From: Spartobacteria bacterium
GTDB lineage: Bacteria > Verrucomicrobiota > Verrucomicrobiia > Chthoniobacterales > UBA10450
Assembly (NCBI GenBank): GCA_003169695.1
Contig: PNAS01000069.1
Span: 1-52,246 of the forward strand
DNA: 52,246 bases
Direction: 5' to 3'
In this document: positions 34,411 to 42,636 of the stretch, in pieces
How the letters are laid out: each line of letters opens with the position of its first letter
Numbering within the stretch: the first letter of the stretch is position 1
Position numbers and translations under genes: made by a program
The notes under the pieces: generated by a model
Told to the model about the DNA's origin: nothing
What the model saw: the letters and a program-made list of their open reading frames with translations, nothing else
Databases searched by the model: none

Positions 34411-34943
34411 CTTATCTCGGCGACTTCCGGTGGCGGGACCGCGGGCGCGTGATGCTTCTCGCGCTTTAGCACGCGGTACAAGAACCAGACGATGAAGCAA
34501 TTTACCGCCAGGATGACAAAGCCGCCGATGCTGGGCCGGTGATAAACGTGCCGGACCTCGAACGGAATCAACACCCCGGTCGCAAAGACCATCAGGAACT
34601 CGGCCCAGCGTTTTTGCAAATAAACGCCGATGCCTTCCGTGAACAGCACCGCCGAATAAAAGAGCGCCAGCAAACCGGGTGCGCGCAGCTGTCCATTGGC
34701 CAGCACGGCTTGCAATTTGTTCAGCAGATAGAGCACGGCCTTGCTGTGGACGAGGACAAGTTCATCAGCTGTCCAATCCGAAATTGCGTCGAGCCAACGT
34801 GTCCGGCTATTCAAGAACAAGAGAGAAAACCCCAGAGCCAGGGCGAGCACTCCCTTCGCGATTTTGAAAAGGGCGATGAGCTTCAGGTAGCGGACGCGCG
34901 TCGGCCGCCGCAAAATCGCCGGTTCAGGCTTGGGATCGCTCAT
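34407..34943 (-). CDS. DUF2127-family membrane protein
   Basis: A 178-residue integral membrane protein with about four spans: ALFKIAKGVLALALGFSLLFL, LLALFYSAVLFTEGIGVYL, FLMVFATGVLIPFEVRHVYH and GFVILAVNCFIVWFLYRVL. The pattern FKxxKGxLAL near the start and the GxGxYLQKRWAE loop fit the DUF2127 family. No function is known. It faces maf tail-to-tail (4-base overlap) and lies 25 bases downstream of the VOC gene on the same strand. Confidence 0.85.
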   Translation of the reverse strand: MSDPKPEPAILRRPTRVRYLKLIALFKIAKGVLALALGFSLLFLNSRTRWLDAISDWTADELVLVHSKAVLYLLNKLQAVLANGQLRAPGLLALFYSAVLFTEGIGVYLQKRWAEFLMVFATGVLIPFEVRHVYHRPSIGGFVILAVNCFIVWFLYRVLKREKHHAPAVPPPEVAEIS

Positions 34944-34968
34944 TCCTTAACCCTTCGACGAATGGGCA

Positions 34969-35370
34969 TCAATCCGCAACGGTGGCGCTTTCGCGGCAGC
35001 AAACTTCCAGTTTGTTGCCGTCTGGATCTTCGAAAAACACCGCGTAGTATCCGGGGCTGTAATCCGCGCATAACTCCGGGCCTTCCAGATTTTTTCCGCC
35101 TGCCCGCCGAACGACCTCGGCAACTTTGTCCACGGCTGCGCGACTATCCGCCCAAAACGCGATGCGATTTCCGTTCGGCTGATGATCGGCCTCTTCCGTG
35201 AATCCAAAAAAATCGACGGCCTTCCCGCCTTCGGCCTCAAACAAACCCCATTCTTCGCCGCTCTTGTCGATACCAAAGCCGATGGCTGGCAGGACCTGCG
35301 CGTAGAACTGCTGTGCGGTTTCGCGATTCTCTACCCGGAGATCGATGTGATCAAAAAGGCGCGTGCTCAT
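34969..35370 (-). CDS. VOC-superfamily (glyoxalase/dioxygenase-fold) protein
   Basis: A 133-residue single VOC domain: DHIDLRVENRETAQQFYAQVL at the N-terminus, GNRIAFWADSRAAVDKV in the middle, and YAVFFEDPDGNKLEVCC at the C-terminus. The metal positions His8 and the second-half Glu/His are compatible with a glyoxalase-type site, but the substrate cannot be inferred. It starts at ATG 35370 and is divergent from the MBL gene. Confidence 0.9.
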   Translation of the reverse strand: MSTRLFDHIDLRVENRETAQQFYAQVLPAIGFGIDKSGEEWGLFEAEGGKAVDFFGFTEEADHQPNGNRIAFWADSRAAVDKVAEVVRRAGGKNLEGPELCADYSPGYYAVFFEDPDGNKLEVCCRESATVAD

Positions 35371-35433
35371 AGCGTAATTCTTCCACGGACTTCTCGACGT
35401 TGTCTACTCGTCCCTGTTTCGTGAGGTCCACTT

Positions 35434-36403
35434 TTGTGCTTCCGCATTCGGATTCCTCCACCGATTATCCACGTCTCATTGAAGGCGATAATTTGCTTGT
35501 GTCTCTTCGCCTCCGTAAAGGCGGCGTTTGGTGGGCTAGAAAAATATCCCAACCTGATCAAGGCCGATTCGCCGCCTATCATCTCCGCTCCGTCTCGCGA
35601 CGGAGTGAAAATTACTTATCTCGGGACAAATGCATATTTGTTCGAGACGCGCGATACGACGCTCCTCGTCGATCCATATTTTTCGCGACAAAATTTGTTC
35701 CGGGTCGCGTTGAAGCTTCGGCCCATTCCCGAGACGCAATTGATTGCGCAATGGCTCCGGGATCATCCGAAGATCGATGCCGTTCTCGTCACTCATGGAC
35801 ATATCGATCATCTTTACGATGCCCCGCAGATCGTGCGCGAGACGGGAGCAAAGTTGATCGCTTCCTCCACGAGCGTGAAATTGGCGGAATCGCTCGGCGT
35901 GCCCGCGAGCCAAACGCGCCCTGTGCAAGCAGGCCGGACGGTATCTGTGAAGAATGCTGTCATTCACGTTCCCTCGGCCCAGCATGACCGCCTCTTCGGC
36001 GTCGTCCCATTTAATGGTCCGCTGAAGCGCCTGCCGCCGCAAAAAATCGATGACTGGGTCACGGGCGATCCGCTTGCGTTCCTCATCCGAGATTGGCGGA
36101 AAGCGCATCTTCATCAACTCCGGTGGGCGACCGGACGATCTGATTTCCCCACATTGGCGGCCGGTTGATCTCGCCATCCTCGGGGTCGCGGCCCGCGATT
36201 CGATTCGCTCTGTTCCGCACACGCTCGCGCAGTTGCGCCCTCGCTACGTTTTGCCCAGTCACCAGGACGATTTCTTTCGGCCGCTTCGAAGCGGTTTCGT
36301 TTTTCTGCCGCTCACCGATTTTCCGGCTGTGCGGCGTGCCGCCGAAGCCAGCTCCGGCCAATTGATTTTGTTGGATTATTTCCGGCCATGGACGCTGCGT
36401 TAA
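35434..36403 (+). pseudogene. MBL-fold metallo-hydrolase, interrupted by a one-base frameshift
   Basis: Two frames (35434-36168 and one resuming near 36090) together give one exported metallo-beta-lactamase-fold hydrolase. Seen: a signal-like leader (AIICLCLFASVKAAFGG), TLLVDPYFS, the metal motif VTHGHIDHLYDAP, SAQHDR, then after the frame change IGGKRIFINSGGRPDDL, VDLAILGVA and YVLPSHQDDFF. Near 36090 the reading CTC-ATC-CGA-GAT must lose one base to continue as L-I-R-I-G-G. The start is uncertain: TTG 35434 or TTG 35479. Its end overlaps the cyclase gene by 16 bases, which suggests the frame was intact until recently or the shift is a sequencing error. Confidence 0.8.
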
Positions 36404-37935
36404 AAGTTCCGCGGCCGCGGCGGGCGTTAATGATGACCGCGCTTGCCCCCGTGGTGCCACAGCTGCTCGGAAGCGCGTTCAATATTTGGTATAACCTCGC
36501 CGTCGTGGAGCCGCTCCTGGCCACCGAGGCGCTTAAGACCCGTTTCCTCCAAACCTGCGTGATCTACAACGCGATCGTCTATCCCATCGCGATGTTCCTT
36601 TGGCTTCGGCAGGTCTTTTCGATCGGCCCTGCGGTCCGAATGCTGGCCTCCGGCCGGCAGCCGGAAGCCGCCGCGCTCGTGCGGGCGCGCCGGCGTGTAA
36701 TCAACCTTCCCTGGCGGATTGCAGAGATCTCCGGAGCGGCCTGGCTCCTTTGCGTTCCCGTTTTTCTTATCTCACTCGGTGCTGCCTCAGGTTCGCTCGA
36801 TCATCGGTTGCTCTGGCATCTGCCGATCTCGTTTCTCGTCTCCGCTTTCATCTCAGTCACCCACAGTATCTTTCTCGTTGAATTGGCGACTCACTGGGGA
36901 CTTTTCCCCGCGCTATTTCACGATACCCGCGCCGATCTGACGCCTGGAGGACGTGCGCTCTCGCTGCGCGGGCGCGGATTACTCTGGGCAATTTCCGCGG
37001 GCATCTGTCCGATTGGCTCACTTCTTCTCCTGAGCTTCGCACCTCCCGCTCCTGGAACGGACCCGGCCTGGTTCGCCGTTTTCGTCGGCACCGTCGGGGT
37101 GGCTTTCGGCCTTTGCACCGCGGTGATGATAGGCCGGCTCGTCTCGGAACCGATCGATCAATTGCGCGCTGCCGCTCAAAGCGTCTCGGAAGGCCGGCTC
37201 GATTCCGATGTCCATTTGCCGCGGGCGGATGAATTCGGATTCCTCATCGCGGAGTTCAACCACATGCTGCACGAACTGCGCGAGAAGGAGCGCTTGCGGC
37301 GGACATTCGGTCTCCACGTTGGCCGGAAGACCGCCAACCAAATTCTTGCACGCGATCCCGGTCTCAGCGGAGTCGAGCAATTGCTCACGATTATGTTCGT
37401 CGACATCCGCTCGTTCACGCGGCGGACTGCAAGTCCACCGCCGGGCGAAACTGTTCGAATGCTCAATGAGTTTCTGCGCGTCATGGTCAGCGTGGTAGAG
37501 ACACGCCACAACGGGATCATCAACAAATTCCTCGGCGACGGTTTCATGGCGCTTTTTGGCATCGGTGTGGATGCGGCCAATCACGCGGACGAAGCGCTGG
37601 CCACGGGGCGCGACATGCTTTCCGAGCTCGAAGAACTCAACACACGTCTTCTGCGCGAAAATCGGGAGCCGATCGCGATTGGTATCGGCATTCATACAGG
37701 CCCGGCGATCGTCGGCAGCATTGGGTCGTCGGAGCGGCTCGAATTCACCGCGATTGGCAGTCCTGTGAATATCGCCTCGCGGGTCGAAGGACTGACCAAG
37801 ACCGTCGATCGCTCCTTGCTTCTCACCGAAGCGACCGCAAAGCATTTGCTCGATAAAGCCGCGTTGGAAAACTTGCCTCCGCAGACTGTGCCCGGCGTTG
37901 AAAAGCCGATACAAATCTATTCAGCCGAGCTGTAA
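36388..37935 (+). CDS. Membrane class III adenylate/guanylate cyclase with HAMP domain
   Basis: A 515-residue receptor-type cyclase. About five or six membrane spans fill residues 15-255, then a HAMP linker (SEPIDQLRAAAQSVSEGRLDSDVHLPRADEFGFLIAEFNHM), then a catalytic domain to about 500. Metal-binding Asp are in IMFVDIRSFT and the GDGFMALFG loop; the base-recognition Lys is in NKFLGDG, which favours ATP. The transition-state region reads EFTAIGSPVNIASRVE. It makes cAMP or a related signal at the inner membrane. The trigger is unknown. Start ATG 36388 overlaps the MBL gene. Confidence 0.9.
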   Translation: MDAALKVPRPRRALMMTALAPVVPQLLGSAFNIWYNLAVVEPLLATEALKTRFLQTCVIYNAIVYPIAMFLWLRQVFSIGPAVRMLASGRQPEAAALVRARRRVINLPWRIAEISGAAWLLCVPVFLISLGAASGSLDHRLLWHLPISFLVSAFISVTHSIFLVELATHWGLFPALFHDTRADLTPGGRALSLRGRGLLWAISAGICPIGSLLLLSFAPPAPGTDPAWFAVFVGTVGVAFGLCTAVMIGRLVSEPIDQLRAAAQSVSEGRLDSDVHLPRADEFGFLIAEFNHMLHELREKERLRRTFGLHVGRKTANQILARDPGLSGVEQLLTIMFVDIRSFTRRTASPPPGETVRMLNEFLRVMVSVVETRHNGIINKFLGDGFMALFGIGVDAANHADEALATGRDMLSELEELNTRLLRENREPIAIGIGIHTGPAIVGSIGSSERLEFTAIGSPVNIASRVEGLTKTVDRSLLLTEATAKHLLDKAALENLPPQTVPGVEKPIQIYSAEL

Positions 37936-37964
37936 TCGGTCACGGAGTCGGGTCGTTAAGTGAA

Positions 37965-38396
37965 TTAGCGTCGATTTTCGCGCCGGATCATTAATTTCAA
38001 TCCCGACCACGTTTCGTCGACCGCGCAGACTTTCACGTCCACGAACCCGAGCGGCAAGGCGACTTCTCGTATAACATCTTCCGTCACGTTGGTGGCGACG
38101 CCTGACGACTTCTTGGGCCACGAGACCCAGAGAGTTCCAGTGTCCGCGATCAGTTTTCGGAGTCGCTTCAGCTCTTTCTCCAGCGTCTTGCGATCTGAAA
38201 CGAAAAGATGAATGAAGGTCGCGCCCGGTTCGACGTTTGTTGCAAACGAAACCGCGTCGGGCAAAGGAGCGAGCAATTTTCTATAGTTGGCCGGTCCGCC
38301 GATCGTCGCCACTGTCTGCCCGGCTCTGATGCCGAGCTTTTGCGCCAGCGGCGTTCCTGAGTAACCAGCCATTTCCTTCTTATCGTATCCCGACAT
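37965..38396 (-). CDS. DUF3052-like small cytoplasmic protein
   Basis: A 143-residue protein starting MSGYDKKEMAGYSGTPLAQKLGI, with the glycine-rich AGQTVATIGGPANYRKLL and a middle IHLFVSDRKTLEKELKRLRKLIADTGTLWVSWPKKSSGV, then a C-terminal VKVCAVDETWSGLKLMIRR. This matches the DUF3052 pattern, where no enzymatic function is established. The longer upstream frame overlaps the HlyD gene antisense and is rejected. It lies between the cyclase and the exporter genes. Confidence 0.8.
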   Translation of the reverse strand: MSGYDKKEMAGYSGTPLAQKLGIRAGQTVATIGGPANYRKLLAPLPDAVSFATNVEPGATFIHLFVSDRKTLEKELKRLRKLIADTGTLWVSWPKKSSGVATNVTEDVIREVALPLGFVDVKVCAVDETWSGLKLMIRRENRR

Positions 38397-38493
38397 GAGA
38401 CAGCGCGTGCCGTCTGTTTTCGGAATCAGTCCGTGCGTGCTTGCGATTTGCACCGACATCCCGTTTCCTAGCTGCGTCTGTGAGTCCACGTTG

Positions 38494-39348
38494 ATGCACT
38501 CAAATTGTTCCCGCGCTCTCGGCCTCTTCTTAGTCCTGTTGCTCGCGACTGCCTGTAATCGCCAGAACAACGCCGTCTCCGGCACGATTGAGGTGGATGA
38601 AGTGCACGTTGGGCCACGCATGGGCGGACGAGTGGAAAAAATCTTCGCGCAGGAAGGTGATAAACTGCGCCACGAGCAGGCGATTGTGGAGCTCGACGCC
38701 GCCGAATTGAAAGCACGGCGGGACCTCGCTGCCGCGCAAATCGACAGCGCCACTCACGACGCCGATGCCCAAGCCGCGCAGCTTGAGTTCATGCACGATG
38801 ATGCGCTCCGTCAGCAGGACTTGCTCAAGCGGAAAGTCGTTTCTCCGAGTGACGCGGAGCGCGCTGCCAGCGCGGCGAGAACTCAGGAAAAAATCGTGGA
38901 AGCTGCGCGAACGCGCATAGTCCAGGCGCGCGCCCAGCTTGCCGACATCGATGCGCAATTCGCTGAGATGCAAGTCAAAGCCCCGACCGACTCGATCTTG
39001 GAAGTTTTGAGCGTCAAGGTGGGTGATGTCCTGGCGGCAAACCGCGAAGTAGCGACGTTGATTCTCCCGCAACATTTGTGGGTGCGCGTTTTTGTTCCGG
39101 AACCGTGGCTCGGATTAATCAAAGTGGGGGATCCGGTTCTCGTCCGCGTAGATTCGTTTCCCGGGAAGGATTTCGACGGCACCGTTGAGCAGGTTAATCG
39201 TCAAGCCGAATTTACGCCCCGCAATGTGCAAACGGTCGAAGACAGAATCCGTCAGGTCTTCGGCGTAAAAATTCGTCTGCCGAATAAAGAGGACCAATTG
39301 CGCGCGGGGATGTCCGCCGATGTCGCCTTTCCAAACATCCCCAAGTGA
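38494..39348 (+). CDS. HlyD/YbhG-type membrane fusion protein (lipoprotein) of an ABC exporter
   Basis: The periplasmic adaptor of a tripartite exporter. Start ATG 38494 gives a lipoprotein signal with lipobox LATAC (SNCSRALGLFLVLLLATAC). The barrel-sandwich hybrid follows (VSGTIEVDEVHVGPRMGGRVEKIFAQEGDKL), then a long coiled coil (about 70-150), and a C-terminal beta barrel (RNVQTVEDRIRQVFGVKIRLPNKEDQLRAGMSADV). Size is 284 residues. It is followed by an ATPase and an ABC-2 permease with a palindromic repeat in between; the layout matches YbhG-YbhF-YbhS with one permease only. Confidence 0.9.
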   Translation: MHSNCSRALGLFLVLLLATACNRQNNAVSGTIEVDEVHVGPRMGGRVEKIFAQEGDKLRHEQAIVELDAAELKARRDLAAAQIDSATHDADAQAAQLEFMHDDALRQQDLLKRKVVSPSDAERAASAARTQEKIVEAARTRIVQARAQLADIDAQFAEMQVKAPTDSILEVLSVKVGDVLAANREVATLILPQHLWVRVFVPEPWLGLIKVGDPVLVRVDSFPGKDFDGTVEQVNRQAEFTPRNVQTVEDRIRQVFGVKIRLPNKEDQLRAGMSADVAFPNIPK

Positions 39349-39360
39349 GGAACAGAAATT

Positions 39361-39420
39361 GTAGGGCGTCTGTGTCAGACGCCGTCTTGGCCGCCACGGC
39401 GTTTCACAGAAACGCCCTAC
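39361..39420. repeat. GTAGGGCG palindromic repeat, copy 3
   Basis: It runs from GTAGGGCG at 39361 to CGCCCTAC at 39420, filling the gap between HlyD and the ABC ATPase. The two arms (TCTG..CAGA and TTTC..GAAA types) are in the opposite order to the copy at 26701, so it is the same element inserted in the other orientation, with a different central spacer. Confidence 0.85.
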
Positions 39421-39426
39421 AAAGCC

Positions 39427-40392
39427 ATGCCTGATTTGATGATCGAGTGTGAGGGGCTGACGAAACGCTTCGGCACGTTTACGGCCGTAGACCACGTCAG
39501 CTTTTCTATCGCGCGCGGGTCGATCTTCGGATTCCTCGGGCCGAACGGATCCGGTAAGTCCACGGTCATCCGAATGCTCTGCGGCATTCTCGAACCGACG
39601 GAAGGCACCGCGAAGATCGCCGGCCACGACGTTGCGAACGAAAATGACGCCATCAAGGAAATGATCGGCTACATGTCGCAAAAGTTTTCGCTCTACGACG
39701 AGCTGACCGTGAATGAGAACCTGATTTTCTCCGGAAAACTCTACAGCCTTCCGGACAAACAACTAAAGCAACGCCGTAACGAGCTGATCGCCATTACTCA
39801 TCTCGAGCCCTACATCGACCGCCGCGCCGCGCTTCTCTCGGGAGGCTGGCGTCAGCGCCTCGCGATGGCCTGTGCGCTGATGCATAAGCCGACAGTTCTG
39901 TTTCTCGACGAACCGACCGCGGGCATCGATCCCGTCGCCCGTCGCGAGCTCTGGGATTTGCTTTTCGAATTCGCGGGGCAAGGGATGACACTTTTCGTCA
40001 CGACGCATTACATGGACGAGGCGGAGCGCTGCTCGCATGTCGGCTATATCTACATGGGGAAATTGATCGTGTGCGGCGAGCCGGACGCTTTGAAACAAGT
40101 GCCTGAAGTCAGCCCGCCCGGCACGCGGCGCCTGGATGTGACGTGCGATCACGTCACCGTCGCGTTGCGTGCGATGCGCGAAGTGAGCGGCGTGCTCAGC
40201 GCCACGGTCTTCGGGCAATCGATGCACTTGCTCGTCGACGAGCGCGTCCAGCGCGACGAGATCGACGCAAAACTGCGCGGTGTCGGAATCGCGAGCCCGG
40301 AAATTCACGAAATAGGTCCTTCGCTCGAGGACGTTTTCGTTTCGCTCACCGCGAAGCATGCAAACGAAAACCAACAGGGCCGGGCAGCCTGA
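39427..40392 (+). CDS. ABC transporter ATP-binding protein of the ABC-2 exporter
   Basis: The motor of the exporter formed with HlyD and the ABC-2 permease. All motifs are canonical: Walker A GPNGSGKST, Q-loop YMSQKFSLYDELTVNENL, signature LSGGWRQRLAMACAL, Walker B VLFLDEPTAGIDP, and H-loop His in VTTHYMDE. The C-terminal segment of about 100 residues is an extension with a beta-alpha fold like that of DrrA/YbhF-type drug-exporter ATPases. 321 residues. It contrasts with the degenerate ATPase at 7296. Confidence 0.95.
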   Translation: MPDLMIECEGLTKRFGTFTAVDHVSFSIARGSIFGFLGPNGSGKSTVIRMLCGILEPTEGTAKIAGHDVANENDAIKEMIGYMSQKFSLYDELTVNENLIFSGKLYSLPDKQLKQRRNELIAITHLEPYIDRRAALLSGGWRQRLAMACALMHKPTVLFLDEPTAGIDPVARRELWDLLFEFAGQGMTLFVTTHYMDEAERCSHVGYIYMGKLIVCGEPDALKQVPEVSPPGTRRLDVTCDHVTVALRAMREVSGVLSATVFGQSMHLLVDERVQRDEIDAKLRGVGIASPEIHEIGPSLEDVFVSLTAKHANENQQGRAA

Positions 40393-40400
40393 AACTGAGC

Positions 40401-40488
40401 CACGGATGAACACGGATAACACGGATGGAAGAAATGGCGGTGATCCTTCTTTCCCTATCCGTGAAAATCCGTGTCTAATTCCTCTGTG
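40401..40488. repeat. CACGGAT-type imperfect inverted repeat
   Basis: Three tandem CACGGAT units occur at 40401-40426, with an opposing ATCCGTGAAAATCCGTGT at 40457-40474, so the gap folds into an imperfect hairpin between the ATPase and permease genes. Similar ATCCGTG/CACGGAT units are dispersed in many bacterial genomes as I recall. No second copy is seen in the window. Confidence 0.6.
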
Positions 40489-40493
40489 ACTTT

Positions 40494-41618
40494 ATGAAGC
40501 GCGCACCTTTCCGCGGCCTCGGCGCGATTCTGTTCAAGGAGTTCATCACGGTCCTGCGGGATCCGATGACGCTTTTTTTCATGCTCTTTCCGCCGCTCAT
40601 CGAGATGATCGCGTTCGGCTACGCGCTCGACAACGATGTGAAGCACATGGCCATGGCGATCCTGAATGAGGATCGCACCGTCGAGAGCCGGCAGTTTCTC
40701 GATCGCTTCGTCAACACGGAAACGTTTCGGATCGTCGGCGAAGTGCAGAACGTCGAGCAGCTCGCAAGCGAGATTCGCAAAGGCCGCGCTTATGTGGGGT
40801 TACAGATTCCGCCACACTTCACGCGCGACCTGCGCGCGGGGCATCCGGCGCAGGTGCAAATGTTGATCGACGGCTCGAACTCCACTACTGCGCTGCAAGC
40901 GCTCAACACCGCGCTTGGTATCGCCTTGACGCAATCCGTGGAAATGATGATGCGCGAGAGCGAACGACGCACTGTGCCGATCGAAATCCGGCCGCAGATT
41001 CTCTACAACCCGACGATGCGCAGCCCAAACTTTTTCGTGCCGGGGGTGATCGGCGTTGTCCTGCAAATCGGGACCACCTTTGCCACCGCCATGGCCGTGG
41101 TGCGTGAGCGCGAGCGCGGGACATTGGAGCAACTACTCGTTAGTCCGCTTAGCCGCTGGGGCCTCATGCTGGGAAAGCTGGTGCCCTACCTTTGCATCGG
41201 AATGCTCATGGCGATCCTACTTTTCGCGATCATGCGTTTCGTCTTTGCGGTGCCCATCGCCGGGAGCGTCATCGCGATGATGCTTTCCACGCTCGTCTAC
41301 GTTTTCGCGCTTCTCAGTCTCGGTTTACTCGTCGCCACAAAGGCGGAGAACCAAATGCAGGCGTTGCAGATGTCTATGACCTTCATCATGCCGAGCGTCT
41401 TTTTCTCCGGCTTCATTTTTCCGCGCGAAACGATGCCGTGGATCTTTTACGCGATCGGCGCCCTTCTTCCGACCACCTATTTCATCGACCTAATGCGCGC
41501 CATCATTCTGCGCGGCGCCAGCTTTCTCGAATACTGGCCCGCGCTCGGAATCATGTCGATCATGGCCGTGCTGCTTTTCTGCGTCTGCGCGTTGCGGTTT
41601 CGGAAGAAGATCGGCTGA
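40494..41618 (+). CDS. ABC-2 type exporter permease
   Basis: A 374-residue membrane protein with an N-terminal span (TLFFMLFPPLIEMIAFGYAL), a large periplasmic loop (about 55-190), then five C-terminal spans, including the ABC-2 coupling region AVVRERERGTLEQLLVSPLSRWGLMLGKLVPYL and the TFIMPSVFFSGFIFPRETMP span. It is the only permease here, so the transporter is probably a homodimer. Substrate unknown; a drug, lipid or cell-envelope component is usual for the family. Confidence 0.92.
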   Translation: MKRAPFRGLGAILFKEFITVLRDPMTLFFMLFPPLIEMIAFGYALDNDVKHMAMAILNEDRTVESRQFLDRFVNTETFRIVGEVQNVEQLASEIRKGRAYVGLQIPPHFTRDLRAGHPAQVQMLIDGSNSTTALQALNTALGIALTQSVEMMMRESERRTVPIEIRPQILYNPTMRSPNFFVPGVIGVVLQIGTTFATAMAVVRERERGTLEQLLVSPLSRWGLMLGKLVPYLCIGMLMAILLFAIMRFVFAVPIAGSVIAMMLSTLVYVFALLSLGLLVATKAENQMQALQMSMTFIMPSVFFSGFIFPRETMPWIFYAIGALLPTTYFIDLMRAIILRGASFLEYWPALGIMSIMAVLLFCVCALRFRKKIG

Positions 41619-41633
41619 ACGATCCAGGCCTTG

Positions 41634-42527
41634 TTAATTCGAATCTCTCGGCAGGAGCCAATCGAGCGCGTCGTGAAAGCTCGTGATGCCCACGCCTTCC
41701 ACCGGAGAGTTGTGAACCGCGCCGGCGAGCGGGATCACGCGCTTTTCTCCAGCGTACGCATCGACGACTAGGCGTTGGAACCTCGGCGCGACGATTTCAT
41801 CTTTCTCTGCGAGTAGGAAAATTGCAGGTACGCGAACGGCCCTGGCATTGGCGACGCTGTCCAGATCGGCGGGGAGTTTTTGTGCGAGCGGCCCGGCGAG
41901 CAACCACAAGTTCCACCAACCGAATTGGCGCAGGAAGATCTGCCGTAGGGCCGGCGGGTTGTGCAGGATCAAGCCTGCAACCTGTCGGTGCGCGGCAACA
42001 TGCAGCGCGGTAGTGGTTCCAAGACTCGCGCCAAAAACAATTATCGGGCGATCTCCTGCTACGCGCTTGAGGGCATCGAACGCGGCGAGCGCAGCCGGCC
42101 CCAACCGTGCGAGCCGCGCGGGTCCCGTGCTGCCGCCGAAGCCCGGGTAATTCATCCCCCAAACTTCGACTGCCCGGTTATTCCACATCTCTGCTTCGGC
42201 CGCGACCCAGCGATCTGCGCGATCGGCGTTGCCATAAAATCGCAACACGTAGATCTGGGGTTGCCCGCGCTGCTGAGTCAACTTGGAAGCGGCCGTCCAA
42301 ATCTCCAATTCACCGCCCTCGAATGGAATCGGCTTTCGAATGGCTGGAGCGGCATCAATGCGGTCCGTAGTCGGAAACAAGACCAGCCGATCTGGAAGAG
42401 GTGCCAGGGCAATCACTGCAAAATACAAAACTGCAATCACAAGCGCGACGCGCCACCGAATCAATGGTTTCCGTTCTCGGGGTCTCACGTCTCGAGGGAA
42501 AGCGTCTTCGTTAAGTGGAGGCAACAA
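41634..42527 (-). CDS. Membrane-anchored alpha/beta hydrolase
   Basis: A 297-residue serine hydrolase. It has a single N-terminal span (WRVALVIAVLYFAVIALAPL), then an alpha/beta domain with the nucleophile elbow FGASLGTTTAL (GxSxG), an acidic residue in LLAEKDEIVAPRF and His in AGAVHNSPVEG, completing a Ser-Asp-His triad. The strand WGMNYPGFGGSTG is typical of the BEM46/abhydrolase lineages. The substrate is unknown. It is convergent with the permease and divergent from the SPFH gene across 109 bases. Confidence 0.88.
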   Translation of the reverse strand: MLPPLNEDAFPRDVRPRERKPLIRWRVALVIAVLYFAVIALAPLPDRLVLFPTTDRIDAAPAIRKPIPFEGGELEIWTAASKLTQQRGQPQIYVLRFYGNADRADRWVAAEAEMWNNRAVEVWGMNYPGFGGSTGPARLARLGPAALAAFDALKRVAGDRPIIVFGASLGTTTALHVAAHRQVAGLILHNPPALRQIFLRQFGWWNLWLLAGPLAQKLPADLDSVANARAVRVPAIFLLAEKDEIVAPRFQRLVVDAYAGEKRVIPLAGAVHNSPVEGVGITSFHDALDWLLPRDSN

Positions 42528-42636
42528 AGAAGTGGAATTGCGTCCACGATTCCGAATCTACGCCGGCCGTGTAAGAGCTTCAATTCGCGGCGAGGCTTTG
42601 CTTAATAAGCGGAATTCGAAGATATTCCTCGTTAAT

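Noticed and set aside
42283..42636. Upstream extension of the SPFH gene to 42283
   Set aside because: It overlaps the hydrolase on the other strand, and the residues before 42637 have no membrane or family character; ATG 42637 begins a normal membrane anchor.
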